Notes: a model not told the origin generated them from the sequence alone. DNA of 35,173 nucleotides from an uncultured Collinsella sp. (GCA_902492935.1 CABUNJ010000026.1:1-35173); one strand, 5' to 3'; shown: positions 15,585 through 23,471, counted from the first letter of the stretch. Numbers and translations: made by a program.

Positions 15585-17126
15585 ATGTCTAATGCACTTG
15601 GTCGCGACCTTGCAAAGCTGGTTGCTGCTGTTGACGCTGCCGCCTCTGGGTGCGGTCATGGCGCGTATGGCCAGCGCTTCCATATTATGCCGCCGGCGGG
15701 TTGGCTCAACGACCCCAACGGTCTTTGCCAAGCGGGCGGCGTGTTTCACGCGTATTTCCAGTATGCCCCGTTTGATGTGAACGGCGGCGTAAAGATGTGG
15801 GGCCATGCCACAAGCCGCGACCTTATGAACTGGGAATATGTTGGCGCTCCGCTGCTGCCCGACGAGCCGTTCGATTGCCACGGTGTGTATTCGGGCTCCG
15901 CGCTTGCCGAGGACGGTCGCATTCGCGTGCTCTATACGGGCAACGTTAAGCTTTCCGATGCGGACGGCACGTACGACTACGTCAATACCGGCCGCCGCGC
16001 CGATACCGTCTATGTCGAGAGCGTTGATGGCTTTGCCGGTCGTGAGTTCAGCCAAAAGCGCGTGGTGCTGGCGTCCGAGGATTATCCCGAGGATTTGACC
16101 TGTCATGTGCGTGACCCCAAGGTGTGGCGTGACGCGGACGGGCGTTATCACATGGTGCTGGGCGCGCGTCGTCGCGTGGATGGTCCGCATGTCGAGAGCC
16201 GGTTTTGTGCGATGCACGGTGAAGGTGCCGGGCGCGATGTGGGCGAGATTCTCGTTTATGGCTCGGCCGATATGCTGAGCTGGGAGCCCGAGAGCCGTGT
16301 GTCTACGCCCGAGCGCTTTGGCTTTATGTGGGAGTGCCCGGGATACCTTGAGCTTGAGGCGGATGGCGGTGTGCCGGCGAAGTTCCTTTCCTTCTCGCCC
16401 CAGGGGCTCGAGGGCGGTCGTTGGGACCGCGGCAATGTGTATGCAGCGGGCTACATGCCTGTAACGGGCGACATTACGGGTGGCAATGACGCTTATGAGC
16501 TGGGCGAGTTCCGCCTGTGGGACGCCGGTTTTGACTTCTATGCTCCGCAGGAGTTCACGGCCGAGGACGGTCGACACATTCTGATCGGCTGGATGGGCAT
16601 GCCCGATGAGCCGACCTATGGCAACGCGCCCACCGTGGCGTGCGGCTGGCAGCACTGCATGACGGTGCCGCGTGAGCTTACGGCCGGTACTGGCGGCGTG
16701 GTGCTGCAGCAGCCGGCGCGCGAGATCGAGCGCCATTATGCCTCGGTACGTGTGGGGGAGGGCTCGTTGGAGGTTGCCGGCGATGCCTGCTTTGACGTTG
16801 TTGCCGACGGTGTCGACGGCGCGTTTACCGCGACCGTTGATGGCGAGCTGAAGCTATCGTTTGTGCCCGCCGAGGGCGAACTGCCCTCGCGCTTTGAGAT
16901 GCGATTTACCGATGAGGGCCGCGCTTCTGCCGGCTGTGGTCGTACTGTGCGCTGGGAGCCCGTCGACGAGGTGCGCAACGTGCGCATTGTTGGCGATGCC
17001 TCGTCGGTCGAGGTGTTTGTGAACGATGGCGCGCTCGTGTTTTCGACGCGCATCTATCCCGAGGCCTATGGCGTGACCGTTGACGCTCCGGGTGCGAACG
17101 TGACCTACCACGCGCTCAACATCTAG
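15585..17126 (+). CDS. GH32 sucrose-6-phosphate hydrolase (invertase)
   Basis: This 513-residue cytoplasmic enzyme (no signal peptide) should hydrolyse sucrose-6-phosphate delivered by the PTS to glucose-6-phosphate and fructose. All three GH32 signatures are present: WLNDPNG with the nucleophile D43, the RDP motif (VRDPKVW, D177), and WECPGYLEL with the acid/base E250. Residues ~40-370 form the five-bladed propeller, and the ~130 C-terminal residues look like the beta-sandwich, including the Cys-rich-free strand VEVFVNDGALVFSTRIYP. The start ATG follows AGGA by seven bases. It is 107 bases downstream of the PTS gene on the same strand, and its own reading frame is intact. Confidence 0.93.
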   Translation: MSNALGRDLAKLVAAVDAAASGCGHGAYGQRFHIMPPAGWLNDPNGLCQAGGVFHAYFQYAPFDVNGGVKMWGHATSRDLMNWEYVGAPLLPDEPFDCHGVYSGSALAEDGRIRVLYTGNVKLSDADGTYDYVNTGRRADTVYVESVDGFAGREFSQKRVVLASEDYPEDLTCHVRDPKVWRDADGRYHMVLGARRRVDGPHVESRFCAMHGEGAGRDVGEILVYGSADMLSWEPESRVSTPERFGFMWECPGYLELEADGGVPAKFLSFSPQGLEGGRWDRGNVYAAGYMPVTGDITGGNDAYELGEFRLWDAGFDFYAPQEFTAEDGRHILIGWMGMPDEPTYGNAPTVACGWQHCMTVPRELTAGTGGVVLQQPAREIERHYASVRVGEGSLEVAGDACFDVVADGVDGAFTATVDGELKLSFVPAEGELPSRFEMRFTDEGRASAGCGRTVRWEPVDEVRNVRIVGDASSVEVFVNDGALVFSTRIYPEAYGVTVDAPGANVTYHALNI

Positions 17127-17164
17127 GCGATTCGTCGCATATCGGCGCTATACTGCAGCCGTTG

Positions 17165-17200
17165 CCCACGATGCGGGGAACACCCGCATCGTGGGTTTTT
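17165..17200 (+). terminator. Strong Rho-independent terminator after the GH32 gene
   Basis: CCCACGATGCGGG (17165-17177) and CCCGCATCGTGGG (17183-17195) form a perfect 13-bp stem with a five-base loop, followed by TTTTT. It ends the sucrose locus. A -10-like TATACT sits just upstream at 17149-17154, so it might also act as an attenuator for the next gene. Confidence 0.92.
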
Positions 17201-17222
17201 GCTTATGAAGGGGCGGTGCCTT

Positions 17223-18215
17223 GTGGATGTACAGCAGCTAGAAGAGGCCTGGGCTGTAAGGACCGGCGCGCGAGGGGCGCGACTTGTTGCGGCCTCGCAT
17301 GTGCCGGCGGCGCTGTCGCAGCTGGGGATTGTACGCCCCGGCGATCTCCTGGTTGCGTTTGCCGATGACTTTACCGATGCGTTTGCGCACGGCTTTGATG
17401 GCTGCGATGTCGCGCTGGTGGGCTCGGGATCCGCCGATGCGTTTGCTGCCGCGTCCGATAACTTTGACGCCTCGTTTGATGCTGAGGGACCGCACCTGTG
17501 GTGGTTCGTCAACTCCATCGGCGGGTTTGGTCTGCGTGTGCCCGACCTTCGCGCTCTTGGCCGCGCGGCTCGTGAGGCCCGCGCGCTGCTTGTTGTGGAC
17601 AACACCGTGGCGTCGGCTTTTGGCTGCGATTCGCTGCGGCTGGGTGCTGCGCTGTCGCTCGAGGCGCTCGATCGTGTATGCGCCGGTGATGCTTCGCGCA
17701 AGTTGGTTGCCGTATCGGTGGCGCGCTCGCAGCTCAAGCGCCATCGTGTGGATGCCGCGGCTGAGTGTGCGCATGCCCTGCTTGAGGGCTGTGGCTTGGC
17801 CAAGCTTGATATGCCTGCTGACGAGGCCGGTGTACTGGAGCGCGGGCTGGACTCGCTCGATGTCCGCATGCAGGCGCATTTCGATCGCGCCCGTGCGCTG
17901 GCCGAGTATCTGGCCGCCAACGAGATGGTGCGCAAAGTGCGCTATCCCGGACTGAGCTCGCATCCCGATCATGCGGTTGCAACGGGAATCCTCGAGCACG
18001 GCTTTGGCCCGGCAGTTGAATTTGATCTTATCGAGCTTAGCGCAGGGGAGCTGTTCGATGCTTTGCCGGGGGAGTTTCGCACATCGTCCGCCGGCGGCGC
18101 AACGACGCGCCTTTCGGCTCCACACGGCAAGCAGGGGAGCACCATCCGCCTCTTCGCTGGTACCGACGACCCCTTGATCGTGGCCGCCACCCTAGATAAT
18201 GCCCTCCGCAACTAG
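17223..18215 (+). CDS. Cys/Met-metabolism PLP-fold protein, probably lacking the PLP lysine
   Basis: The fold matches the cystathionine gamma-synthase/lyase family. LLVVDNTVAS (D126) corresponds to the PLP-ring Asp motif VDNT, VRKVRYPGLSSHPDH is a family signature of the C-terminal domain, and FGPAVEFDLI and STIRLFAGTDDP match the terminal strands. Where functional enzymes have the Schiff-base motif SATK, this protein has SVAR (S165-R168), and the following glycine-rich segment is replaced by SQLKRHRVD. K172 is the nearest lysine. At 330 residues it is shorter than the usual ~380-400, with a divergent N-terminus. I infer a degenerate or repurposed homologue. GTG 17223 is chosen for its AAGGGGCGG ribosome site; ATG 17205 is an alternative. 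Confidence 0.7.
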   Translation: MDVQQLEEAWAVRTGARGARLVAASHVPAALSQLGIVRPGDLLVAFADDFTDAFAHGFDGCDVALVGSGSADAFAAASDNFDASFDAEGPHLWWFVNSIGGFGLRVPDLRALGRAAREARALLVVDNTVASAFGCDSLRLGAALSLEALDRVCAGDASRKLVAVSVARSQLKRHRVDAAAECAHALLEGCGLAKLDMPADEAGVLERGLDSLDVRMQAHFDRARALAEYLAANEMVRKVRYPGLSSHPDHAVATGILEHGFGPAVEFDLIELSAGELFDALPGEFRTSSAGGATTRLSAPHGKQGSTIRLFAGTDDPLIVAATLDNALRN

Positions 18216-18230
18216 CTAAATCATCCTCGA

Positions 18231-18310
18231 CTCCATAAGTTGCGGTGAAATAGGGATTGATTTACGGCTTTAACCGCATAAACAGTCCCTATTTCACCGC
18301 AAGTTATGAG
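18231..18310. repeat. Palindromic intergenic repeat (MITE/REP-like)
   Basis: The left arm (18231-18256) contains TTGCGGTGAAATAGGGA, and the right arm (18286-18310) contains the exact complement TCCCTATTTCACCGCAA. With flanking bases the arms match over ~24 bp with one mismatch and one inserted base. The ~29-base centre also contains weaker self-complementarity (TTTACGG against CCGCATAAA). It lies between converging genes and has no T-tract. A second palindrome of like design occurs at 35061-35116. Confidence 0.65.
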
Positions 18311-18348
18311 AAGGGGCTGTGTGGCTATAAAGCCCCGTCCCAAATTAG

Positions 18349-18702
18349 CTACTCTTTGATGCTGGCGATGAGGTCGTTTGCTTTGTTGGCGATGACGTTG
18401 TTGATTTCTGCCTGCAGCTTCTCGTAGACCGCTATGGCTCGCTCGCCGGCGGGGGTCAGGGTGGACCCGCGGGCGCCGTCGCGCTCGATGAGTTTGCATC
18501 CCAGCTGCCCTTCGGCCTCGTTCACGATGCGCCAGGCCTTAGAATACGCCATGCCCATGCTCTTGGCGGCGCGGTTGAGCGAGTGCTCGCGGGCGATGCC
18601 CTGCAGCAGCAAGACACAACCGTGGCCGAACACGCCCGGCAGATCTTTGTCGCACGCTTGAATGACCAGCTTTGCCGTCGTCTTGTACTCCGTGTGCTTC
18701 AC
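18349..18702 (-). CDS. ModE N-terminal-like winged-helix regulator
   Basis: The 117-residue protein starts at GTG (18702, minus strand) with a weak GGGAAG ribosome site. It is a single winged helix-turn-helix of the ModE/LysR type: LLLQGIAREHSLNRAAKSMGM, AYSKAWRIVNEAE (recognition helix), LGCKLIERDGARGSTLTPAGE. Full ModE carries C-terminal molybdate-binding MOP domains; they are absent, so the ligand, if any, is unknown. Such short proteins are often annotated as molybdenum-dependent regulators, but no molybdenum gene is near. It is the only minus-strand gene I accept in this window and is divergent from guaB. Confidence 0.8.
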   Translation of the reverse strand: MKHTEYKTTAKLVIQACDKDLPGVFGHGCVLLLQGIAREHSLNRAAKSMGMAYSKAWRIVNEAEGQLGCKLIERDGARGSTLTPAGERAIAVYEKLQAEINNVIANKANDLIASIKE

Positions 18703-18778
18703 GTCTTCCCGCTAAAGTGTTTGCTGGGCAAACGCAAAGCCTGCGTCAAACCCTCGTGTGCTCTTTCTAAACCATGCA

Positions 18779-18807
18779 TTGTAGCAGTCAAAGTGCGTTA
18801 AGATACT
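18779..18807 (+). promoter_or_regulatory. guaB promoter candidate
   Basis: TTGTAG (18779-18784) and GATACT (18802-18807) are separated by 17 bp. Transcription would start near 18814, giving a ~73-base leader ending in the ribosome site AAAAGGAG before the guaB ATG. Confidence 0.55.
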
Positions 18808-18816
18808 TCCCCAGTA

Positions 18817-18828
18817 TTGGGCGCCCAA
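18817..18828. promoter_or_regulatory. Perfect 12-bp palindrome at the start of the guaB leader
   Basis: TTGGGCGCCCAA is a perfect dyad located a few bases after the inferred transcription start. It could be an operator for a repressor of GMP synthesis. No known purine riboswitch or PurBox is recognisable. Confidence 0.4.
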
Positions 18829-18886
18829 GGTTGGGCTGGGTCCTACGAGGCCTGCAGCCGACCGGTCGCATGGAAAAAGGAGAAAC

Positions 18887-20398
18887 ATGGCTACGTTCTT
18901 TCCCGGTGAGTCCCACACGTTTTCGGAGTATCTGCTGGTCCCTGGCTACTCGTCCTCGCAGTGCATCCCCAACAACGTCTCTCTTAAGACGCCGCTAACC
19001 CGCTTCAAGCGCGGTGAGAAGCCGGCAATCACCCTGAACATCCCCATGGTTTCCGCCATCATGCAGTCCGTCTCGGGCGTCGACATGGGTGTCGCGCTCG
19101 CCACCGAGGGTGGCCTGTCCTTCATTTACGGTTCCCAGAGCGCCGAGTCCGAGGCTGCTATGGTCAAGGCCGTCAAGGATCACAAGGCCGGCTTCGTTCA
19201 GTCCGATTCCACGCTGACCCCCGATATGACCATGGAGCAGGTCATCGAGCTCAAGGATAAGACCGGTCACTCCACCATGCCGGTCACCGACGACGGCACT
19301 CCCAAGGGTAAGCTCCTGGGCATCGTCACCAGCCGTGACTATCGCCCCAGCCGCGATGACCACCAGAAGAAGGTCTCCGAGTTCATGACCCCGCGTGAGC
19401 AGCTCATCGTGGGCGACAAGAACATCAGCCTCAAGGTTGCCAACGACGTCATCTGGGATAACAAGCTCAACGCCCTGCCCATCGTCGACGACAACGATCA
19501 CCTCATGGGCATCGTCTTCCGCAAGGACTACGACAGCCACAAGACCAACCCCAACGAGCTGCTCGACGGCGATAAGCGCTACATGGTCGGCGCCGGTATC
19601 AACACCCGCGACTATGCCGAGCGCGTGCCGCTGCTCATCGAGGCCGGCGCCGATGTCCTGTGCATCGACTCCTCCGAGGGCTTCAGCGAGTGGCAGAAGC
19701 GCACCATCGAGTGGATCCGCGCCAACTACGGCGAGGACGTTAAGGTCGGTGCCGGTAACGTCGTCGACGCCGAGGGCTTCCGCTTCCTGGCAGACTGCGG
19801 TGCCGACTTCATCAAGGTCGGTATCGGCGGCGGTTCCATCTGCATTACCCGTGAGACCAAGGGTATCGGCCGTGGCCAGGCCACCGCGTTGATCGACGTC
19901 TGCCGCGCTCGCGACGAGTACTACGAGGAGACCGGTGTCTACGTGCCCGTGTGCTCCGACGGCGGTATCGTCTACGACTACCACATGACGCTCGCCCTGG
20001 CCATGGGTGCCGACTTCATGATGCTGGGCCGCTACTTCGCTCGCTTTGACGAGAGCCCGACCGAGCGCGTCAACGTCAACGGCCAGTACATGAAGGAGTA
20101 CTGGGGCGAGGGTTCCGCGCGTGCCCGCAACTGGCAGCGCTACGACCTGGGCGGCGCTGCGAAGCTCAGCTTCGTCGAGGGCGTCGACTCCTACGTTCCC
20201 TACGCCGGCTCCCTCAAGGACGGTGTGGGCGGCACGCTCTACAAGGTCAAGTCCACGATGTGCAACTGCGGTGCCCTCTCGATCCCCGAGCTCCAGGAAA
20301 AGGCACGCCTGACCCTGGTGAGTTCCACCTCCATCGTCGAAGGCGGTGCCCACGACGTAGTCGTGAAGGATTCTCAGCAGTCCGTATCTTATCGATAA
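18887..20398 (+). CDS. guaB: Inosine-5'-monophosphate dehydrogenase
   Basis: IMPDH oxidises IMP to XMP with NAD+, the committed step of GMP synthesis. The 503-residue protein has the catalytic loop GGGSICITRE with C319, a CBS-pair insertion at about residues 100-220 (LGIVTSRDYRP, ALPIVDDNDHLMGIV), the phosphate site SDGGIVYDYH, and the mobile flap Arg-Tyr pair R418-Y419 in NWQRYDLGG. Length and numbering (C319, R418, Y419) coincide with the well-studied IMPDH of the protist Tritrichomonas foetus, which it resembles more than the ~485-residue GuaB with GPGSICTTR. The start has AAAAGGAG seven bases upstream. It is monocistronic, bounded by its own promoter candidate and a strong terminator. Confidence 0.95.
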   Translation: MATFFPGESHTFSEYLLVPGYSSSQCIPNNVSLKTPLTRFKRGEKPAITLNIPMVSAIMQSVSGVDMGVALATEGGLSFIYGSQSAESEAAMVKAVKDHKAGFVQSDSTLTPDMTMEQVIELKDKTGHSTMPVTDDGTPKGKLLGIVTSRDYRPSRDDHQKKVSEFMTPREQLIVGDKNISLKVANDVIWDNKLNALPIVDDNDHLMGIVFRKDYDSHKTNPNELLDGDKRYMVGAGINTRDYAERVPLLIEAGADVLCIDSSEGFSEWQKRTIEWIRANYGEDVKVGAGNVVDAEGFRFLADCGADFIKVGIGGGSICITRETKGIGRGQATALIDVCRARDEYYEETGVYVPVCSDGGIVYDYHMTLALAMGADFMMLGRYFARFDESPTERVNVNGQYMKEYWGEGSARARNWQRYDLGGAAKLSFVEGVDSYVPYAGSLKDGVGGTLYKVKSTMCNCGALSIPELQEKARLTLVSSTSIVEGGAHDVVVKDSQQSVSYR

Positions 20399-20446
20399 GG
20401 TAAGAGCCTCATATAAAGGTTGAGTTTCAACCACGTTATTTAGATA

Positions 20447-20490
20447 AAGCGAGATGCCTGCAAGTCGCAGGCATCTCGCTTGTTGTATTT
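20447..20490 (+). terminator. Rho-independent terminator of guaB
   Basis: AAGCGAGATGCCTGC (20447-20461) and GCAGGCATCTCGCTT (20467-20481) make a perfect 15-bp stem with loop AAGTC. A T-rich tail (TGTTGTATTT) follows. Confidence 0.9.
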
Positions 20491-20498
20491 GTTAGAAT
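20490..20498 (+). promoter_or_regulatory. Extended -10 promoter candidate for leuS
   Basis: TGTTAGAAT contains the extended -10 pattern TGn followed by TAGAAT. No clear -35 is seen, because that position falls in the guaB terminator stem. Transcription from here would produce a leader of about 150 bases before leuS. Confidence 0.35.
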
Positions 20499-20524
20499 CA
20501 TCCAAGTTAACCCTAGGGTCGGGC

Positions 20525-20624
20525 GGCTAGGCTTTGCTCGCTGCAAGTTCCGCACGAGCCGAAGGCCACTTAATGTGGCCTTCGTGCGAGCAGGACTGTC
20601 CGCAGCAGCGAGTAAAGCTTAGCC
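20525..20624 (+). ncRNA. Structured leader or palindromic element upstream of leuS
   Basis: GGCTAGGCTTTGCTCGCTGC (20525-20544) pairs with 20605-20624 over 20 positions with only two non-Watson-Crick pairs. Inside, GCACGA plus AAGGCCAC (20552-20569, with a small bulge) pairs with GTGGCCTTCGTGC (20575-20587) around loop TTAAT. All arms share one axis, giving a ~100-base hairpin that ends 22 bases before the leuS ribosome site. It shows no T-box consensus (such as TGGnACCGCG). It may be a regulatory leader RNA or a mobile palindromic element. Confidence 0.5.
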
Positions 20625-20656
20625 GACCGGCCCCAATCAAGTTAAAAGGAGCTGAT

Positions 20657-23233
20657 ATGTGCGATTGCACAGATCATAAGGACGAGATCCCTGCCTACGA
20701 CGCGCAGGCCATTGAGTCCAAGTGGATGAAGGCCTGGGAGGACTCCAACCTCTTTGCCGTCGACACCGACGAGAGCAAGCCCAAGAAGTACGTGCTCGAG
20801 ATGTTCCCGTATCCGTCGGGCGACCTGCACATGGGCCACGCGCGCAACTACACCATCGGCGATGCCATGGCCCGTCAGGCCCGCATGCGCGGCTTTGACG
20901 TGCTGCACCCCATCGGCTTTGACGCTTTTGGCCTGCCCGCCGAGAACGCCGCCATCAAGCACAACACGCAGGCTGCCGCCTGGACGTATAAGAACATGGA
21001 CCAGGCGCTCGCCACGATGAAGCGCATGGGCTTCTCCTACGATCTGGATCGCATGGTCAAGACCTGCAGCCCCGACTACTACCGCTGGGGCCAGTGGATC
21101 TTTGAGAAGATGTGGGAAAAGGGCCTGGTCTACCGTAAGAAGAACCCGGTCAACTGGTGCCCCACCTGCAAGACCGTTCTGGCCAACGAGCAGGTCACCG
21201 AGGGTAAATGCTGGCGCTGCGGTACCGAGCCCGAGAAGCGCGACCTTGAGCAATGGTACTTCAAGATCACCGAGTACTCCCAGGAGCTGCTCGACGATCT
21301 GGAGAAGCTCCCCGGCTGGCCCGAGCGCGTCAAGCAGATGCAGGCCAACTGGATCGGTCGCTCCGAGGGCGCCGAAGTCGACTTTACCCTGTGCGACCAG
21401 GATGGCGAGCCCATCGAGGGCGACGAGGGTAAGATCACCGTCTTCACCACGCGTGCCGATACGCTCTTTGGCGTGTCCTTCTTTGTCCTGGCTCCCGAGT
21501 ACGCCGGCCTGCACGAGCTCGTCGAGGGCACGGAGTACGAGGAGGCCGTCACCAAGATCGTCGAGGACTCCAAGCATATCTCTGCCGTCGAGCGTGCCCA
21601 GGGTACCCTCGAGAAGCATGGTGCCTTCACGGGCCGCTACGTGGTGAACCCCGTCAACGGCGAGAAGGTCCCCGTGTGGGTTGCCGATTATGTCGTTGCC
21701 GACTATGGCACCGGCGCCGTCATGGCCGTTCCCTGCGGCGACCAGCGCGACTTTGAGTTTGCCCGTAAGTACGACCTGCCGATCGTGCCGATCATCCTGG
21801 ACGATGACGATCGCGCTGCCGTCGAGGCCGGCGGTGAGACCATCGATACCTTCCATGCCGAGACTGTCGACTGGGATTGCGCTCACGCTGCCGAGGGCAC
21901 GCTCGTCCAGTCCGGCAAGTACACCGGCATGCGCGGCGGTAAGCACTCCGAGGGCGAGGCTGCGATCGTGGCCGACCTCGAGGCCATGGGCTGCGGTCGT
22001 CGCAAGGTCGAGTTCCGTCTGCGCGACTGGCTCATTTCCCGTCAGCGCTATTGGGGCAACCCCATCCCGGCCATCCACTGTGAGCACTGCGGCATTGTGC
22101 CCGTGCCCGAGGATCAGCTGCCGGTGACGCTGCCCGAGAACCTGGACCTGGGCGCCGGCGAGACCCTCGCCGAGTGCAAGGAGTTCTACGAGACCACCTG
22201 CCCGGTCTGCGGCCGCCCGGCCAAGCGCGAGACCGATACCATGGACACCTTTACCTGCTCCAGCTGGTATTACCTGCGCTATACCGATCCGCACAACACC
22301 GAGCTGCCCTTCTCCCGAGAGGCCGCCGACCGTTGGATGCCCGTCGATAACTACATCGGCGGCATCGAGCACGCCATCCTGCACCTGCTCTACAGTCGCT
22401 TCTTTACCAAGGCGCTGCGCGACCTGGGCCTGCTGAGCGTTGATGAGCCCTTCACCAACTTGCTGTGCCAGGGTATGGTCAAGGACGAGAACGGCGACAC
22501 CATGTCCAAGTCCAAGGGCAACGTCGTGCCCCCGAGCTCGGTCATTGAGCCCTACGGCGCCGACACCATGCGTTTGGCGATCCTGTTTATCGCCCCGCCC
22601 GAGAAGGACTTCGACTGGGATCCCAAGGCCGTTGAGGGCGCCAACCGCTTCATCAAGCGCGCCTGGCGTATCGTTTGGCAGCTCGTCCAGTCCGGCGACG
22701 CCAACGTGGCCTTCGACAAGTCCGCGCTCGACGAGGTTGCGATGAAGCTCTATCGCGAGCGTCACCGCACCATCGCCAAGTGCACCGAGGACTTCGATCG
22801 CGGCCAGTTCAACACCGCCATTTCGGCCGTCATGGAGCTCGTCAACGCGGCGAGCGCCTACCTCAACGCCACCGAGGGTACCGCCCGCGACAAGGCGCTG
22901 TGCTACGGCGTGGCTAAGGATATCGTGAGCGTCCTTGCCCCTATCTGCCCGTTCTGGGCCGACGAGCTGTGGCACGAGGCCCTCGGCTGCGAGGGCAACG
23001 CCTACACCGCCGCCTGGCCCGAGTTCGACCTGGCCGAGTCCGTTGAGGACACGGTGCAGATCGTCGTCCAGGTGCTCGGCAAGGTCCGTGGCCGCGTCGA
23101 CGTTGCCCGCGATGCCTCCAATGAGGATATGCAGGCTGCCGCCGAGGCCGCCGTCGCCAAGTGGCTTGAGGGCAAGACAGTTGTCAAGGCCATCTGCGTT
23201 CCCGGCAAGCTGGTCAACCTGGTGGTCAAGTAA
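20657..23233 (+). CDS. leuS: Leucyl-tRNA synthetase
   Basis: Class I synthetase charging tRNA-Leu. The 858-residue protein has the HIGH-type motif HMGH (58-61), the KMSKS-type TMSKS (615-619), an inserted CP1 editing domain (about residues 230-420; TGRYVVNPVNG and GTGAVMAVPCGD), zinc-binding clusters CPTC...CWRC and CEHC...CPVC, the tRNA-contacting SSWYYLRYTDP segment, and an anticodon-binding C-terminal domain. ATG 20657 follows AAAAGGAG and gives the short N-terminal extension MCDCTDHKD, which is unusual but followed by the canonical IESKWMKAWED. Upstream in-frame codons inside the hairpin are rejected as starts. It is transcribed alone, with its own terminator. Confidence 0.98.
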   Translation: MCDCTDHKDEIPAYDAQAIESKWMKAWEDSNLFAVDTDESKPKKYVLEMFPYPSGDLHMGHARNYTIGDAMARQARMRGFDVLHPIGFDAFGLPAENAAIKHNTQAAAWTYKNMDQALATMKRMGFSYDLDRMVKTCSPDYYRWGQWIFEKMWEKGLVYRKKNPVNWCPTCKTVLANEQVTEGKCWRCGTEPEKRDLEQWYFKITEYSQELLDDLEKLPGWPERVKQMQANWIGRSEGAEVDFTLCDQDGEPIEGDEGKITVFTTRADTLFGVSFFVLAPEYAGLHELVEGTEYEEAVTKIVEDSKHISAVERAQGTLEKHGAFTGRYVVNPVNGEKVPVWVADYVVADYGTGAVMAVPCGDQRDFEFARKYDLPIVPIILDDDDRAAVEAGGETIDTFHAETVDWDCAHAAEGTLVQSGKYTGMRGGKHSEGEAAIVADLEAMGCGRRKVEFRLRDWLISRQRYWGNPIPAIHCEHCGIVPVPEDQLPVTLPENLDLGAGETLAECKEFYETTCPVCGRPAKRETDTMDTFTCSSWYYLRYTDPHNTELPFSREAADRWMPVDNYIGGIEHAILHLLYSRFFTKALRDLGLLSVDEPFTNLLCQGMVKDENGDTMSKSKGNVVPPSSVIEPYGADTMRLAILFIAPPEKDFDWDPKAVEGANRFIKRAWRIVWQLVQSGDANVAFDKSALDEVAMKLYRERHRTIAKCTEDFDRGQFNTAISAVMELVNAASAYLNATEGTARDKALCYGVAKDIVSVLAPICPFWADELWHEALGCEGNAYTAAWPEFDLAESVEDTVQIVVQVLGKVRGRVDVARDASNEDMQAAAEAAVAKWLEGKTVVKAICVPGKLVNLVVK

Positions 23234-23260
23234 GCACTGCGCGCAAAGCTGGCATGCAAT

Positions 23261-23297
23261 AAACGAGGGACGGTCCGTTTGGGCCGTCCCTCGTTTT
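23261..23297 (+). terminator. Rho-independent terminator of leuS
   Basis: AAACGAGGGACGG (23261-23273) and CCGTCCCTCGTTT (23284-23296) form a perfect 13-bp stem with a ten-base loop and run into TTTT. Confidence 0.92.
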
Positions 23298-23384
23298 GCA
23301 TGTACCTGCCTAGGTGTCTTCGGTCAATTGTCCTATTCTTGTGGAGAACCTGTGCTCACGCTGACCTGCGGGTTTGTGTTGTGG

Positions 23385-23413
23385 TTGCACGTTTGTGCAG
23401 GTATTGGTATAGT
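23385..23413 (+). promoter_or_regulatory. Promoter of the rimP-nusA-infB operon
   Basis: TTGCAC (23385-23390) and TATAGT (23408-23413) are separated by exactly 17 bp, the best sigma-70 type promoter in the window. Transcription would begin near 23420, before the leader hairpin. Confidence 0.75.
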
Positions 23414-23440
23414 TTGCTTGCAAATGAAGTTGTAATTGAA

Positions 23441-23471
23441 AGAAGTGGGGTTTCGGCCCCGCTTCTTTTTT
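23441..23471 (+). terminator. Intrinsic terminator in the rimP leader (probable attenuator)
   Basis: AGAAGTGGGG (23441-23450) pairs with CCCCGCTTCT (23457-23466; one T-G wobble) around TTTCGG and is followed by six Ts (23466-23471). It lies between the promoter and the rimP start, so it must be bypassed for operon expression. In Bacillus subtilis the rimP(ylxS)-nusA operon is autoregulated by NusA-dependent termination in its leader, and this arrangement would fit the same logic. Confidence 0.8.

Noticed and set aside
18808..18886. Purine or other known riboswitch in the guaB leader
   Set aside because: The leader is only ~73 bases and lacks the three-way-junction consensus of purine riboswitches.
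18995..20434. Long minus-strand open frame opposite guaB
   Set aside because: guaB is unmistakable on the plus strand and the reverse product is a Val/Gly/Asp-rich shadow.
20490..20656. T-box riboswitch for leuS
   Set aside because: No T-box sequence, no antiterminator/terminator pair with a T-run, and no clear specifier loop could be found.
20642..22975. Long minus-strand open frame opposite leuS
   Set aside because: leuS has complete synthetase motifs; the reverse frame has no domain and is a codon-bias shadow.
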